Positions 1 through 5,337 of a DNA stretch of 8,487 nt are shown here, piece by piece. A program made the translations under genes and the position numbers. Within the stretch, counting starts at the first letter, position 1, and each line of letters opens with the position of its first letter. The stretch comes from Sphingobacteriaceae bacterium. Lineage in GTDB: Bacteria > Bacteroidota > Bacteroidia > B-17B0 > Aurantibacillaceae. Where the stretch lies: positions 1-8,487 of the forward strand of contig JAHEYE010000144.1 in the NCBI GenBank assembly GCA_023251695.1. Reading direction: 5' to 3'. The notes below the pieces were generated by a model. That model had not been told where the DNA came from, ran no database searches, and saw only the letters and a list, made by a program, of their open reading frames with translations.

Positions 1-521
1 ATGCTAATACCGCATGTTCTTCATTACAGCTGTGGTGTGATACCAATGTAGCTATGAATATTAAAGCCTTTTCTAGTGCAAGTGTGAGTATGTCTTCTTA
101 TGGCGCAGCAGGTATGCCCAAAACAATTGTCTTGGCAGGAACCACTACACATTCTGTTTATTTTAATCAAAATGGCGGTGCAGCAAATAATTTTTCAGGC
201 ATTCAATCTGCGATCAACCAAGGCTTAAATGATATACTTGCCGGTATTAAAGAAATTTCAAGTTCTTCATTTCGTACTAAAATTTCTCCGAATCCTGCCA
301 CGAATAAGATTAACATCTCTTTTGAAACTCCAATTTCCGAAAATATGACTATTGAAATTTATAATTCATTGGGTCAAAAATGTCTTACAAAAGATTTGAT
401 TTCATCAGTAGGAAAAAATGAAACGGAACTCGAACTTGAAGTCTTATCTAATGGAAATTATTTTCTAAAAATGAACAACGGTAGAAAAAGTGATTCGGTT
501 AAATTATTAATCCAAAAATAA
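1..521 (+). CDS. 3' part of a T9SS-exported thioredoxin-like protein
   Basis: The reading frame is already open at the left edge (first whole codon at position 3), so the gene starts outside the window; the ATG at 54 is internal. About 172 residues are visible. The first 65 or so look like the second half of a thioredoxin-fold domain: a Gly-Met-Pro-Lys segment at visible residues 37-40, where thioredoxins carry their cis-proline, is followed by a beta strand, a turn with the HSVYF strand, and a helix. Two cysteines lie at visible residues 5 and 12, but no CxxC is present in this part. From about residue 84 comes a T9SS type A sorting domain with the SPNPATNKI motif, a NSLGQ strand, the NGNYFLKM motif and a basic end. 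That domain directs passage through the outer membrane by the PorSS. The next gene begins 2 nt downstream. The sorting domain is clear; the thioredoxin-like assignment is an inference from a partial domain. Confidence 0.8.
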   Translation, partial: ANTACSSLQLWCDTNVAMNIKAFSSASVSMSSYGAAGMPKTIVLAGTTTHSVYFNQNGGAANNFSGIQSAINQGLNDILAGIKEISSSSFRTKISPNPATNKINISFETPISENMTIEIYNSLGQKCLTKDLISSVGKNETELELEVLSNGNYFLKMNNGRKSDSVKLLIQK

Positions 522-523
522 CC

Positions 524-1195
524 ATGAAAAAATTAATATTTCTTCTGGCATTTGTATCTTTCACTTTAGCAAAGGCGCAAACATATAGTGTAATGCCTGC
601 GGCATCAATGACTGTCACGGCCCCTTATAGCAGTGTTACTATTTTCGATATATACCAAAAGAACACGAGCTCTTCTAAGATAATATTACAATGGACTAAA
701 GTATCTGTCAATCTACCTGCTCAGTGGCAATATTCAATGTGTGATTTGGGATCATGCTATGCCGGCATTCCGGTTGGTCCTAATACAATGGATACGGTTG
801 TAGGAAATGCACAGGGTTTTTTAGGCCTAAATATTGATCCGGGTACGACAGATGGAACCGGTGTAGTAAAAGTTTACGTATACCAGAAAGGTTTTCCAAA
901 TAGTGGAGATACATTAACATGGTACGTGAAGACCATAGCTGCTAGTGTAGAAGAATTAACTGCTTCAAGTGAAGTAAAGGTTTATCCGAACCCCGCCAAA
1001 GATAATTTATTCATTAAATCAGGAAATAATAACATCGTTCAAGCGGAATTGTTCGATGCTGTTGGGAGAAAAGTACTTACCACAACTGTTAATGGTGATA
1101 GTAACATAAATATTTCAGCTCTGGACAACGGATTCTATTCGTTGATTATTACTGCCGGTGACAAAAGAATGATGAAGCGCATAATTAAAGAATAA
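524..1195 (+). CDS. Small secreted T9SS cargo protein with a two-cysteine beta domain
   Basis: The 223-residue product has a typical signal peptide (MKK start, hydrophobic LIFLLAFVSF, probable cleavage after the AKA at 16-18). The middle, residues about 20-138, is predicted to be all-beta and immunoglobulin-like. It holds a WQYSMCDLGSCY segment with cysteines 73 and 78, likely a disulfide after export, and a glycine-rich GFLGLNIDPGTTDGTG stretch. This resembles a domain that recurs in Bacteroidota surface proteins of unknown function. Residues about 143-223 form a T9SS type A sorting domain with VYPNPAKD at 153-160, a FDAVGR strand, NGFYSLII and a lysine/arginine-rich end. The ATG lies 2 nt after the upstream stop, and the stop shares one base with the next ATG (TAATG), so translational coupling in an operon is likely. 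No enzyme motif is seen; a binding or scaffold role is possible but unproven. Confidence 0.85.
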   Translation: MKKLIFLLAFVSFTLAKAQTYSVMPAASMTVTAPYSSVTIFDIYQKNTSSSKIILQWTKVSVNLPAQWQYSMCDLGSCYAGIPVGPNTMDTVVGNAQGFLGLNIDPGTTDGTGVVKVYVYQKGFPNSGDTLTWYVKTIAASVEELTASSEVKVYPNPAKDNLFIKSGNNNIVQAELFDAVGRKVLTTTVNGDSNINISALDNGFYSLIITAGDKRMMKRIIKE

Positions 1196-2067
1196 TGCTT
1201 TTTATAAATCGTTTTTTATTGTTTCTGTTTTTTTTCGGTTCAATTTCTATAGCAACCGCCAATAAGGTTACACAAAATCTTTTCATTAACAGAGGCGTTT
1301 TTACAACCGTTAAAAGTACAACCTTTCCATATTTTGCATTTAACTCAACCACAACTTTTGCCCCGTTGAATACAGTTATTTCAATTTTAAAAACGGATAC
1401 TTTAATAATTAACGTTACTAATAACGACACCATTAAACATGGCTTTAATGTAAAAAATTATGCAGGTACATCATTTACTATAAATCCAGCTGCCAGCATT
1501 TCAACAACAATAATTCCGACCCAACGATCGGTTTTTATTTATTACGATCACTTAAATTATCCGAAAAACACATATATGGGTTTAGCCGGTATGATTTCGG
1601 TAAAAGATAAAGCAACCGATATAGTTTATTATTGGAATCTGAAAGACCATCTTACTTCTTATAATCAGCAATTGGCAATTACTAATGCAACCGTTAACTG
1701 GTCGAACTATTATCCTGATTACTTTACGATAAATGGAAAGAGTTTTCCGGATGTACAATTAGATCCCACTGTAAAAATAAACAACAATGTGAACGATACC
1801 ATTTACATTTACGTTACCAATACAGGCCAATCGATGCACTCATTGCACTTTCATGGCTTTCATCCTAAAGCAGCTTACGTTGACTGCCAAAAAATAAAAG
1901 CAAATTGGGTAAAAGATACCTGGGGACTATTTTCAATGGATGCAATTATTTTAAAGATGGTGCCGGATAAAAAAGGGAAATACTCTGTGCATGACCATAA
2001 CCTAGTTGCGGTTACCGGAGGTAATACCCATCCCAACGGAATGTTTACAATAATGCAAATAAATTAA
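1195..2067 (+). CDS. Two-domain cupredoxin/multicopper-oxidase-like protein lacking the type-1 Cys
   Basis: The 290-residue product has a signal peptide (hydrophobic FLLFLFFFG, likely cleavage after ATA at 20-22) and no T9SS domain. Two cupredoxin-like domains follow. Domain 1 (about 24-137) is degenerate, with only H82 and a DHLNYPKNTYMGLAGM segment recalling copper-binding loops. Domain 2 (about 175-290) starts with the DYFTINGKSFPD strand typical of multicopper oxidases and carries H215-x2-H218-x-H220-G, then H266-D-H268 and H279-x3-M283. The HxHG and HxH pairs match trinuclear-cluster ligands in MCOs. The usual HCH motif is HDH here, so a type-1 copper site cannot form in the normal way. 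It overlaps the upstream stop by 1 nt and lies 3 nt before a second MCO-like gene. It may be periplasmic or a partner subunit of that protein. Membership of the cupredoxin superfamily is well supported; enzyme activity is not. Confidence 0.82.
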   Translation: MLFINRFLLFLFFFGSISIATANKVTQNLFINRGVFTTVKSTTFPYFAFNSTTTFAPLNTVISILKTDTLIINVTNNDTIKHGFNVKNYAGTSFTINPAASISTTIIPTQRSVFIYYDHLNYPKNTYMGLAGMISVKDKATDIVYYWNLKDHLTSYNQQLAITNATVNWSNYYPDYFTINGKSFPDVQLDPTVKINNNVNDTIYIYVTNTGQSMHSLHFHGFHPKAAYVDCQKIKANWVKDTWGLFSMDAIILKMVPDKKGKYSVHDHNLVAVTGGNTHPNGMFTIMQIN

Positions 2068-2070
2068 AAC

Positions 2071-3279
2071 GTGAGAAGGATAAGCTTTTTTACATATTTA
2101 TTGTTCGTTTCATTAATTTGTTTTTCTCAAAGCACAATTACCTACCAATGTATTCTTCGCAGTAATGCACAATTTGATACTTTGTGTGACGGAAGGATCA
2201 TGCCTGTTTTCGGTATTACAAATTCACTTGGGGCGGCGGCAAAAATTCCCGCAAAAATTTTATATTGTAACGAAGGCGATAGTTTGGTTTTAAATGCAAA
2301 AAGTATTTCGCAAAAAGATCACCACACTATTCATTTGCACGGCACCGATGCAGATACACGTAATGATGGTGACCCAGCAACTTCATTTTGGCTAATTCAT
2401 CAACAGGATACAACCTATAGCTTCCGAGCAAAATATGCAGGAACATATATTTACCATTGCCATGTAGATGATGTTGTGCACGTTCAAATGGGCATGTATG
2501 GCTTGATTGTGGTAAGAGCTGCCGGTGCGGTTAAAACAGCGTGGACAGGAGGCCCGGCTTATGATAAGGATTATAAATGGCTGATGAGTGAGGTAGATTC
2601 TGTTTGGCATTATCATATTCCGCCTCACGATACAATTGCCGACACAACTCATATTCCAAAATATATTCCGAATTACTTTTTAATTAACGGTGAATGTGGT
2701 GCTGAAATTACAAATGACGATTCAATAAAAATTAAGGGTGCTCAAGGCGAAAAAATATTGATGCGTTTGGCAAACATTGGTTTTTTAACTAACCGTGTGA
2801 TTTTTCCATCCTGGTTAAACGCTCAGATAATTGATTCAGACGGGAGACCTTTACCAAATGCCATAATTAATGATACTTGTTACATTTTGCCCGGAGAACG
2901 TTACAGTATAATGCTTTTAAGCAATACGCAGGCAACAGCAAATGTCACGGTTGATTATATTGATATGAATACAGGAAATACAACCTTTTCAAATCTTGTC
3001 CCCGTTAATATTAACGGAATGATTGGAATAAAAGAACTCGGAAAGAAAAGCAATAGATTATCTGTTTTCCCCAATCCCGCCTCTCAAAGTTTGAATGTTG
3101 TAATTACAGGCAATATGAAGCCTGATTATATTGAAGTCTATGACTATATTGGAAAGAAGGTTCTATCAACCCCTTATTCAAATGAAATTGATATTACAAA
3201 ATTAACGGAGGGCTTATACATTTTAAATGTTATAAGCGAGAAAGAGATAATGCATTGTAAATTTATTAAGCAAAATTAA
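2071..3279 (+). CDS. Secreted multicopper-oxidase-like protein with T9SS sorting domain (GTG start)
   Basis: The 402-residue product starts at GTG 2071, which places a good signal peptide (MRRISFF, hydrophobic core to about residue 19) at the N-terminus and leaves 3 nt after the preceding stop. Domain 1 (about 60-150) is a cupredoxin with H85-x2-H88-L-H90-G, and then H129-C130-H131 and H137-x4-M142, which provide type-1 copper ligands (H85, C130, H137, M142) and four trinuclear-type histidines (88, 90, 129, 131). Domain 2 (about 195-318) has the YFLING, DSDGRPLP and LPGERYSI elements of the ligand-free middle domain of three-domain MCOs. The canonical third, copper-binding domain is absent. 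Instead residues about 325-402 are a T9SS type A sorting domain (VFPNPASQ at 332-339, TEGLYILNV). Substrate is unknown; oxidation of metals, phenolics or copper itself are options. A second half-site from the upstream protein or from self-assembly would be needed for a full trinuclear centre. Confidence 0.87.
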   Translation: MRRISFFTYLLFVSLICFSQSTITYQCILRSNAQFDTLCDGRIMPVFGITNSLGAAAKIPAKILYCNEGDSLVLNAKSISQKDHHTIHLHGTDADTRNDGDPATSFWLIHQQDTTYSFRAKYAGTYIYHCHVDDVVHVQMGMYGLIVVRAAGAVKTAWTGGPAYDKDYKWLMSEVDSVWHYHIPPHDTIADTTHIPKYIPNYFLINGECGAEITNDDSIKIKGAQGEKILMRLANIGFLTNRVIFPSWLNAQIIDSDGRPLPNAIINDTCYILPGERYSIMLLSNTQATANVTVDYIDMNTGNTTFSNLVPVNINGMIGIKELGKKSNRLSVFPNPASQSLNVVITGNMKPDYIEVYDYIGKKVLSTPYSNEIDITKLTEGLYILNVISEKEIMHCKFIKQN

Positions 3280-3373
3280 GGGGGAAATCCACTAAATGTG
3301 GGCTAATCAGTAATTAAAAATGACCTAATTAATAGATAAGTCTTTATGATTTTAAATTGTGGGCCGAAGAGAT

Positions 3374-3381
3374 TATCTTTG
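3374..3381 (+). promoter_or_regulatory. Candidate Bacteroidota -7 element upstream of the lipoprotein gene
   Basis: TATCTTTG matches the Bacteroidota -7 consensus TAnnTTTG exactly and lies 56 nt before the ATG at 3438, predicting a 5' leader of roughly 50 nt. A TTG at 3357-3359 could be the -33 element, but the 14-nt spacing is shorter than the usual 17-23. The 158-nt gap separates the lipoprotein gene from the MCO run. No convincing intrinsic terminator is seen after 3279; the only small hairpin is CCAC/GTGG near 3290-3302, without a T-tract. Confidence 0.5.
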
Positions 3382-3437
3382 TTTCAATTAGATTCAATTA
3401 ACTTTATTATATTTATATACACATAAACAATATAACA

Positions 3438-4082
3438 ATGAGAAATTACTTTATTCTTCTATCAATTTCAATCGTTCTAGTAGCAATATCAGCTTGTAAC
3501 AATGAATCGAAAACAGTGAATGAAACAAAAACCGAAATCGTAGAAAGCACAAAGGTTTCAAGCGAAATAACAATTAACTTAAATGGAATTGGCGAAATCA
3601 AAATTGGTGATGATTACGATTTAGCGAGAAAATATTTTGAAAAATTAAATTTTAAGGCTACTCAAATAGGTGGAAAAGTAGAACAGAATGATGCTGGGTT
3701 GTATATTTATAAAGACACCAACTTAGTTGTTTTAATTGGTAATAAAAACTGGGGATTATCTCCGTTCATTGTAAAAAATATAAAAATATATTCGGAAGAT
3801 TTTAAAACTCAAGACAACATACATGTCGGAATGAACTTGAAGGATTTAATTAAAATGTTTCCTGATGCCAAATTTGATCAAGACGAAGAGACTGGATCGT
3901 TTTATATTTGTCCAGAAAAATATCAAACTAAACAAAAAACTGGAGAACCTAATGTTGTATTCATGATTACCATTAGATTAAATAACGAAGCTGATCAAAA
4001 AAAATCCGTCGATGCATTAAACAAAAACATTAGTGCCTTAGATGGGGCAATTGATTATATTTCAATCTACGATTGGAACTAA
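3438..4082 (+). CDS. Lipoprotein of unknown function
   Basis: The 214-residue product has a lipoprotein signal peptide: a hydrophobic core from residue 5 and the lipobox ISAC with C20 as the lipidated cysteine, followed by the flexible polar NNESKTVNETKTE stretch. The mature domain (about 44-214) has two similar short elements, NGIGEIKIGDDYDLARKYF (49-67) and DNIHVGMNLKDLIKMFPDAK (126-145). Each is a strand ending in Val/Ile-Gly, then a helix. This recalls the I-x-V-G-M pattern of BamE-like folds, but that is only a structural guess. A single further cysteine is at 158. The protein has no catalytic motif I recognise. It is transcribed alone from its own promoter candidate and looks more AT-rich than its neighbours by eye. 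The ATG at 3438 is the first possible start that gives a full signal peptide. Confidence 0.82.
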   Translation: MRNYFILLSISIVLVAISACNNESKTVNETKTEIVESTKVSSEITINLNGIGEIKIGDDYDLARKYFEKLNFKATQIGGKVEQNDAGLYIYKDTNLVVLIGNKNWGLSPFIVKNIKIYSEDFKTQDNIHVGMNLKDLIKMFPDAKFDQDEETGSFYICPEKYQTKQKTGEPNVVFMITIRLNNEADQKKSVDALNKNISALDGAIDYISIYDWN

Positions 4083-4101
4083 ACCGTATAGAAACTTTGA
4101 T

Positions 4102-4109
4102 TAAATTTG
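4102..4109 (+). promoter_or_regulatory. Candidate -7 element after the lipoprotein gene
   Basis: TAAATTTG fits TAnnTTTG exactly and lies 41 nt before a possible ATG at 4150. The nearest upstream TTG (4073-4075) is 26 nt away, longer than usual. In AT-rich DNA such an 8-mer can occur by chance, so this is weak on its own. Confidence 0.3.
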
Positions 4110-4149
4110 CAATATTGACGAAATCAGATACTAAACGGATTAATTTAAA

Positions 4150-4233
4150 ATGAAATTTAATAAATCTATAAGAATTTTTACACTTTTAGGTGCCCTTTCT
4201 TACTCCGAAAAGACACCTATCAGACATTCCTAA
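4150..4233 (+). CDS. Possible 27-residue ORF resembling a signal-peptide start
   Basis: An ATG at 4150 opens a 27-codon frame beginning MKFNKSIRIFTLLGALSYS and ending RHS before the TAA at 4231-4233. The start has basic residues followed by a short hydrophobic stretch (IFTLLGAL), like the start of an exported protein, and it sits behind a TAnnTTTG match at 4102. It could be the left-over 5' end of a decayed secreted-protein gene, a small peptide gene, or chance. The stop is 2 nt before the end of the ssrA terminator region read from the other strand. Its second half overlaps an imperfect inverted repeat, which argues against strong coding constraint. Confidence 0.22.
   Translation: MKFNKSIRIFTLLGALSYSEKTPIRHS
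4187..4219. other. Imperfect inverted repeat (hairpin)
   Basis: TAGGTG (4187-4192) and CACCTA (4214-4219) form a perfect 6-bp outer stem. Inside, TTTC and GAAA add four more pairs after a small mismatched stretch, with a loop of about seven bases. No run of T follows on either strand, so it is not a standard intrinsic terminator. It could still act as a processing or secondary termination structure downstream of ssrA on the minus strand or of the lipoprotein gene on the plus strand. Confidence 0.35.
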
Positions 4234-4235
4234 AT

Positions 4236-4262
4236 ACAAAAACCCCAGTGAATACTGAGGTT
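4236..4262 (-). terminator. Intrinsic terminator of ssrA
   Basis: Read on the minus strand, AACCTCAGT (4262-4254) pairs with ACTGGGGTT (4249-4241) in a 9-bp stem with one G-U pair and a four-base ATTC loop. The last T bases of the stem run into a TTTTTG tract (down to 4237). It starts 13 nt past the end of the mature tmRNA. In the plus direction the hairpin is followed by no T-tract and has a C-A mismatch, so it is directed to the minus strand. Confidence 0.85.
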
Positions 4263-4275
4263 CTCGCTTGTACTG

Positions 4276-4640
4276 TGGACCCGGAGAGATTCGAACTCTC
4301 GTCCAAATAAGGAATTAATAAGCTTTCTACACGTTTAGAACTTATTTGATTTTCGATTTAGTCCAGGCATAAATTCAAACCAAAACTAAACTTAGATGCT
4401 AATATTGTTTTAAATAACATCATCAATAAAACAATTTGCTAATTTATGATGCAAATTTCTCGTCGCTAAGCAAAGACGCTACAAGGGTTGCAAAGGACAC
4501 TTAATCTGAGATTAAGCAGCCATAGCGTAAGAATTAACTTCGCCAATTGAAATTTTGAGAATTAGTATTAAAGTGCCATATCCACAACGCACTACATGCT
4601 TACTTATCAACCGCGCCTACTGTCAAAACCGGTCGGGCCC
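4276..4640 (-). ncRNA. ssrA: Transfer-messenger RNA (tmRNA)
   Basis: This 365-nt RNA rescues ribosomes stalled on broken mRNAs together with SmpB. The 5' end GGGCCCG (4640-4634) pairs with CGGGTCC near the 3' end to make a 7-bp acceptor stem with one G-U pair. It is followed by the conserved GGTTTTGACAG element of tmRNA 5' ends. The 3' end has a T-arm of GAGAG / TTCGAAT / CTCTC (about 4299-4283) and an A discriminator at 4276. The next encoded bases are CAG, so the terminal CCA is added after transcription. A tag reading frame lies at 4544-4512 and its stop codon is in a short hairpin (CTTAAT/ATTAAG), as in other tmRNAs. The gene is monocistronic with its own terminator. A weak -7 match, TAACTTCA, lies at the right distance upstream (4652-4645). 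The 5' and 3' ends are set by the pairing and could differ by a base or so. Confidence 0.97.
4512..4544 (-). other. tmRNA tag-peptide reading frame, GEVNSYAMAA
   Basis: Within the tmRNA, codons GGC GAA GTT AAT TCT TAC GCT ATG GCT GCT TAA give the ten-residue tag GEVNSYAMAA. The hydrophobic Tyr-Ala-Met-Ala-Ala end matches the YALAA/YAMAA degrons recognised by ClpXP and other proteases. GGC is taken as the resume codon because Gly-Glu begins known Bacteroidota tags, as I recall them; the exact resume point is inferred, not shown. Confidence 0.85.
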
Positions 4641-4645
4641 ATAAT

Positions 4646-4694
4646 GAAGTTAGAAGTAAGATTTATGAAGTACGAATTAAAGAGGCAGACTTCA
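4646..4694. repeat. Degenerate 7-bp periodic tract
   Basis: The DNA splits into successive heptamers on a GAAGTAN theme: GAAGTTA, GAAGTAA, GATTTAT, GAAGTAC, GAATTAA, AGAGGCA, GACTTCA. The first five fit well and the last two are decayed. The tract starts 6 nt outside the tmRNA 5' end and so lies over the presumed ssrA promoter region and before the gene at 4778. Confidence 0.5.
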
Positions 4695-4734
4695 TTTACT
4701 AATAACTTGCTCAAAGAACTTTTAACAAAGATAC

Positions 4735-4743
4735 TATAATTTG
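4735..4743 (+). promoter_or_regulatory. Candidate -7 element before the gene at 4778
   Basis: TATAATTTG is a near match to TAnnTTTG with one extra base between TA and TTTG. It lies 34 nt before the ATG at 4778. A TTG at 4707-4709 is the best -33 candidate but is 25 nt away. The position fits a short A/T-rich leader, typical of this phylum. Confidence 0.4.
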
Positions 4744-4777
4744 AAGCGGATTTTAACATTTTTAATATATTTATCTT

Positions 4778-5302
4778 ATGAAAAAAATCATCTTCTTATC
4801 CCTTTTAGCCGCTTCATTGTCGCTAAACGCACAAACCATAAAATCAAAAGTTTTAAAACTTAAATATACTACACCTGAAAGCTGGACCGCCGTTGAATTT
4901 GGTGGCTTATTAAATTGGGATGAAAAAGGTAATGAAATGTGCCGCTGCTCAGGCATTGCTTTCAGTAAACCACATAAGGATGGTAAATTCAATGTTGTAA
5001 TTTATGCAGTTCCTAACGGAGGATTGGATTCAACCAAACGCGAATTTATAGGTGCCCTCCATTTTGAGAATGTAGATAAAGTTGAAAAGACAACAAATAA
5101 AAATTTCTCTTTCGAAAAACGCCGTTCTAACTTTTATGATGTGAGAGCTAAAAAAACTTCTTACAATTGTATCCGTTACATTTCAAAAGTATCTGACGGA
5201 CATTGCTACGTTATTTATGCCTGGCAGGAAAACATGAACTTGCTTAACTCTACCGCCGAAAAAGCCCTGACCGAAATGGTAAATGCCATTGAACCACTAT
5301 AG
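4778..5302 (+). CDS. Small secreted protein of unknown function
   Basis: The 174-residue product has a clear signal peptide (MKKIIFLSLLAASLSLNA, cleavage after A18 before QT). The mature part is about 156 residues of mixed alpha/beta character with four cysteines at 55, 57, 131 and 143. The first two are in MCRCSG. Such an even set could form two disulfides in the periplasm, or the CxC could bind metal. Other visible elements are the strand FNVVIYAVPNGG, the strand HCYVIYAWQ and a C-terminal helix from about 154. There is no T9SS domain or lipobox, so the likely site is the periplasm. I do not recognise the family. It is monocistronic, converging on the serine hydrolase gene with only 35 nt between the two stops and no clear terminator there. 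The ATG at 4778 is supported by the signal peptide. Confidence 0.85.
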   Translation: MKKIIFLSLLAASLSLNAQTIKSKVLKLKYTTPESWTAVEFGGLLNWDEKGNEMCRCSGIAFSKPHKDGKFNVVIYAVPNGGLDSTKREFIGALHFENVDKVEKTTNKNFSFEKRRSNFYDVRAKKTSYNCIRYISKVSDGHCYVIYAWQENMNLLNSTAEKALTEMVNAIEPL

Positions 5303-5337
5303 AAATGGAAGAGGGAAAAGTGAAAATGGATGATGGT

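Noticed and set aside
54..521. ATG at 54 as the start of the first gene
   Set aside because: The same frame is open back to position 3 with good protein-like sequence, and the ATG lacks a signal peptide although the product ends in a T9SS domain; the gene is truncated by the window edge.
1185..1433. Minus-strand frame of 82 codons
   Set aside because: It lies opposite the well-supported MCO-like gene at 1195, has no recognisable domain and is explained as a shadow.
2392..2652. Minus-strand frame of 86 codons
   Set aside because: It is antisense to the copper-binding domain of the gene at 2071 and has no features of its own.
3280..3310. Terminator after the second MCO-like gene
   Set aside because: Only a 4-bp CCAC/GTGG hairpin is seen, with no T-tract.
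4260..4310. A tRNA gene, suggested by the GGACCCGGAGAG...TTCGAA segment
   Set aside because: The T-arm and acceptor stem pair with a 5' end over 350 nt away and enclose a tag frame, so this is the 3' end of tmRNA, not a tRNA.
4771..4992. Minus-strand frame of 73 codons
   Set aside because: It is opposite the signal peptide and early mature part of the gene at 4778; a shadow.
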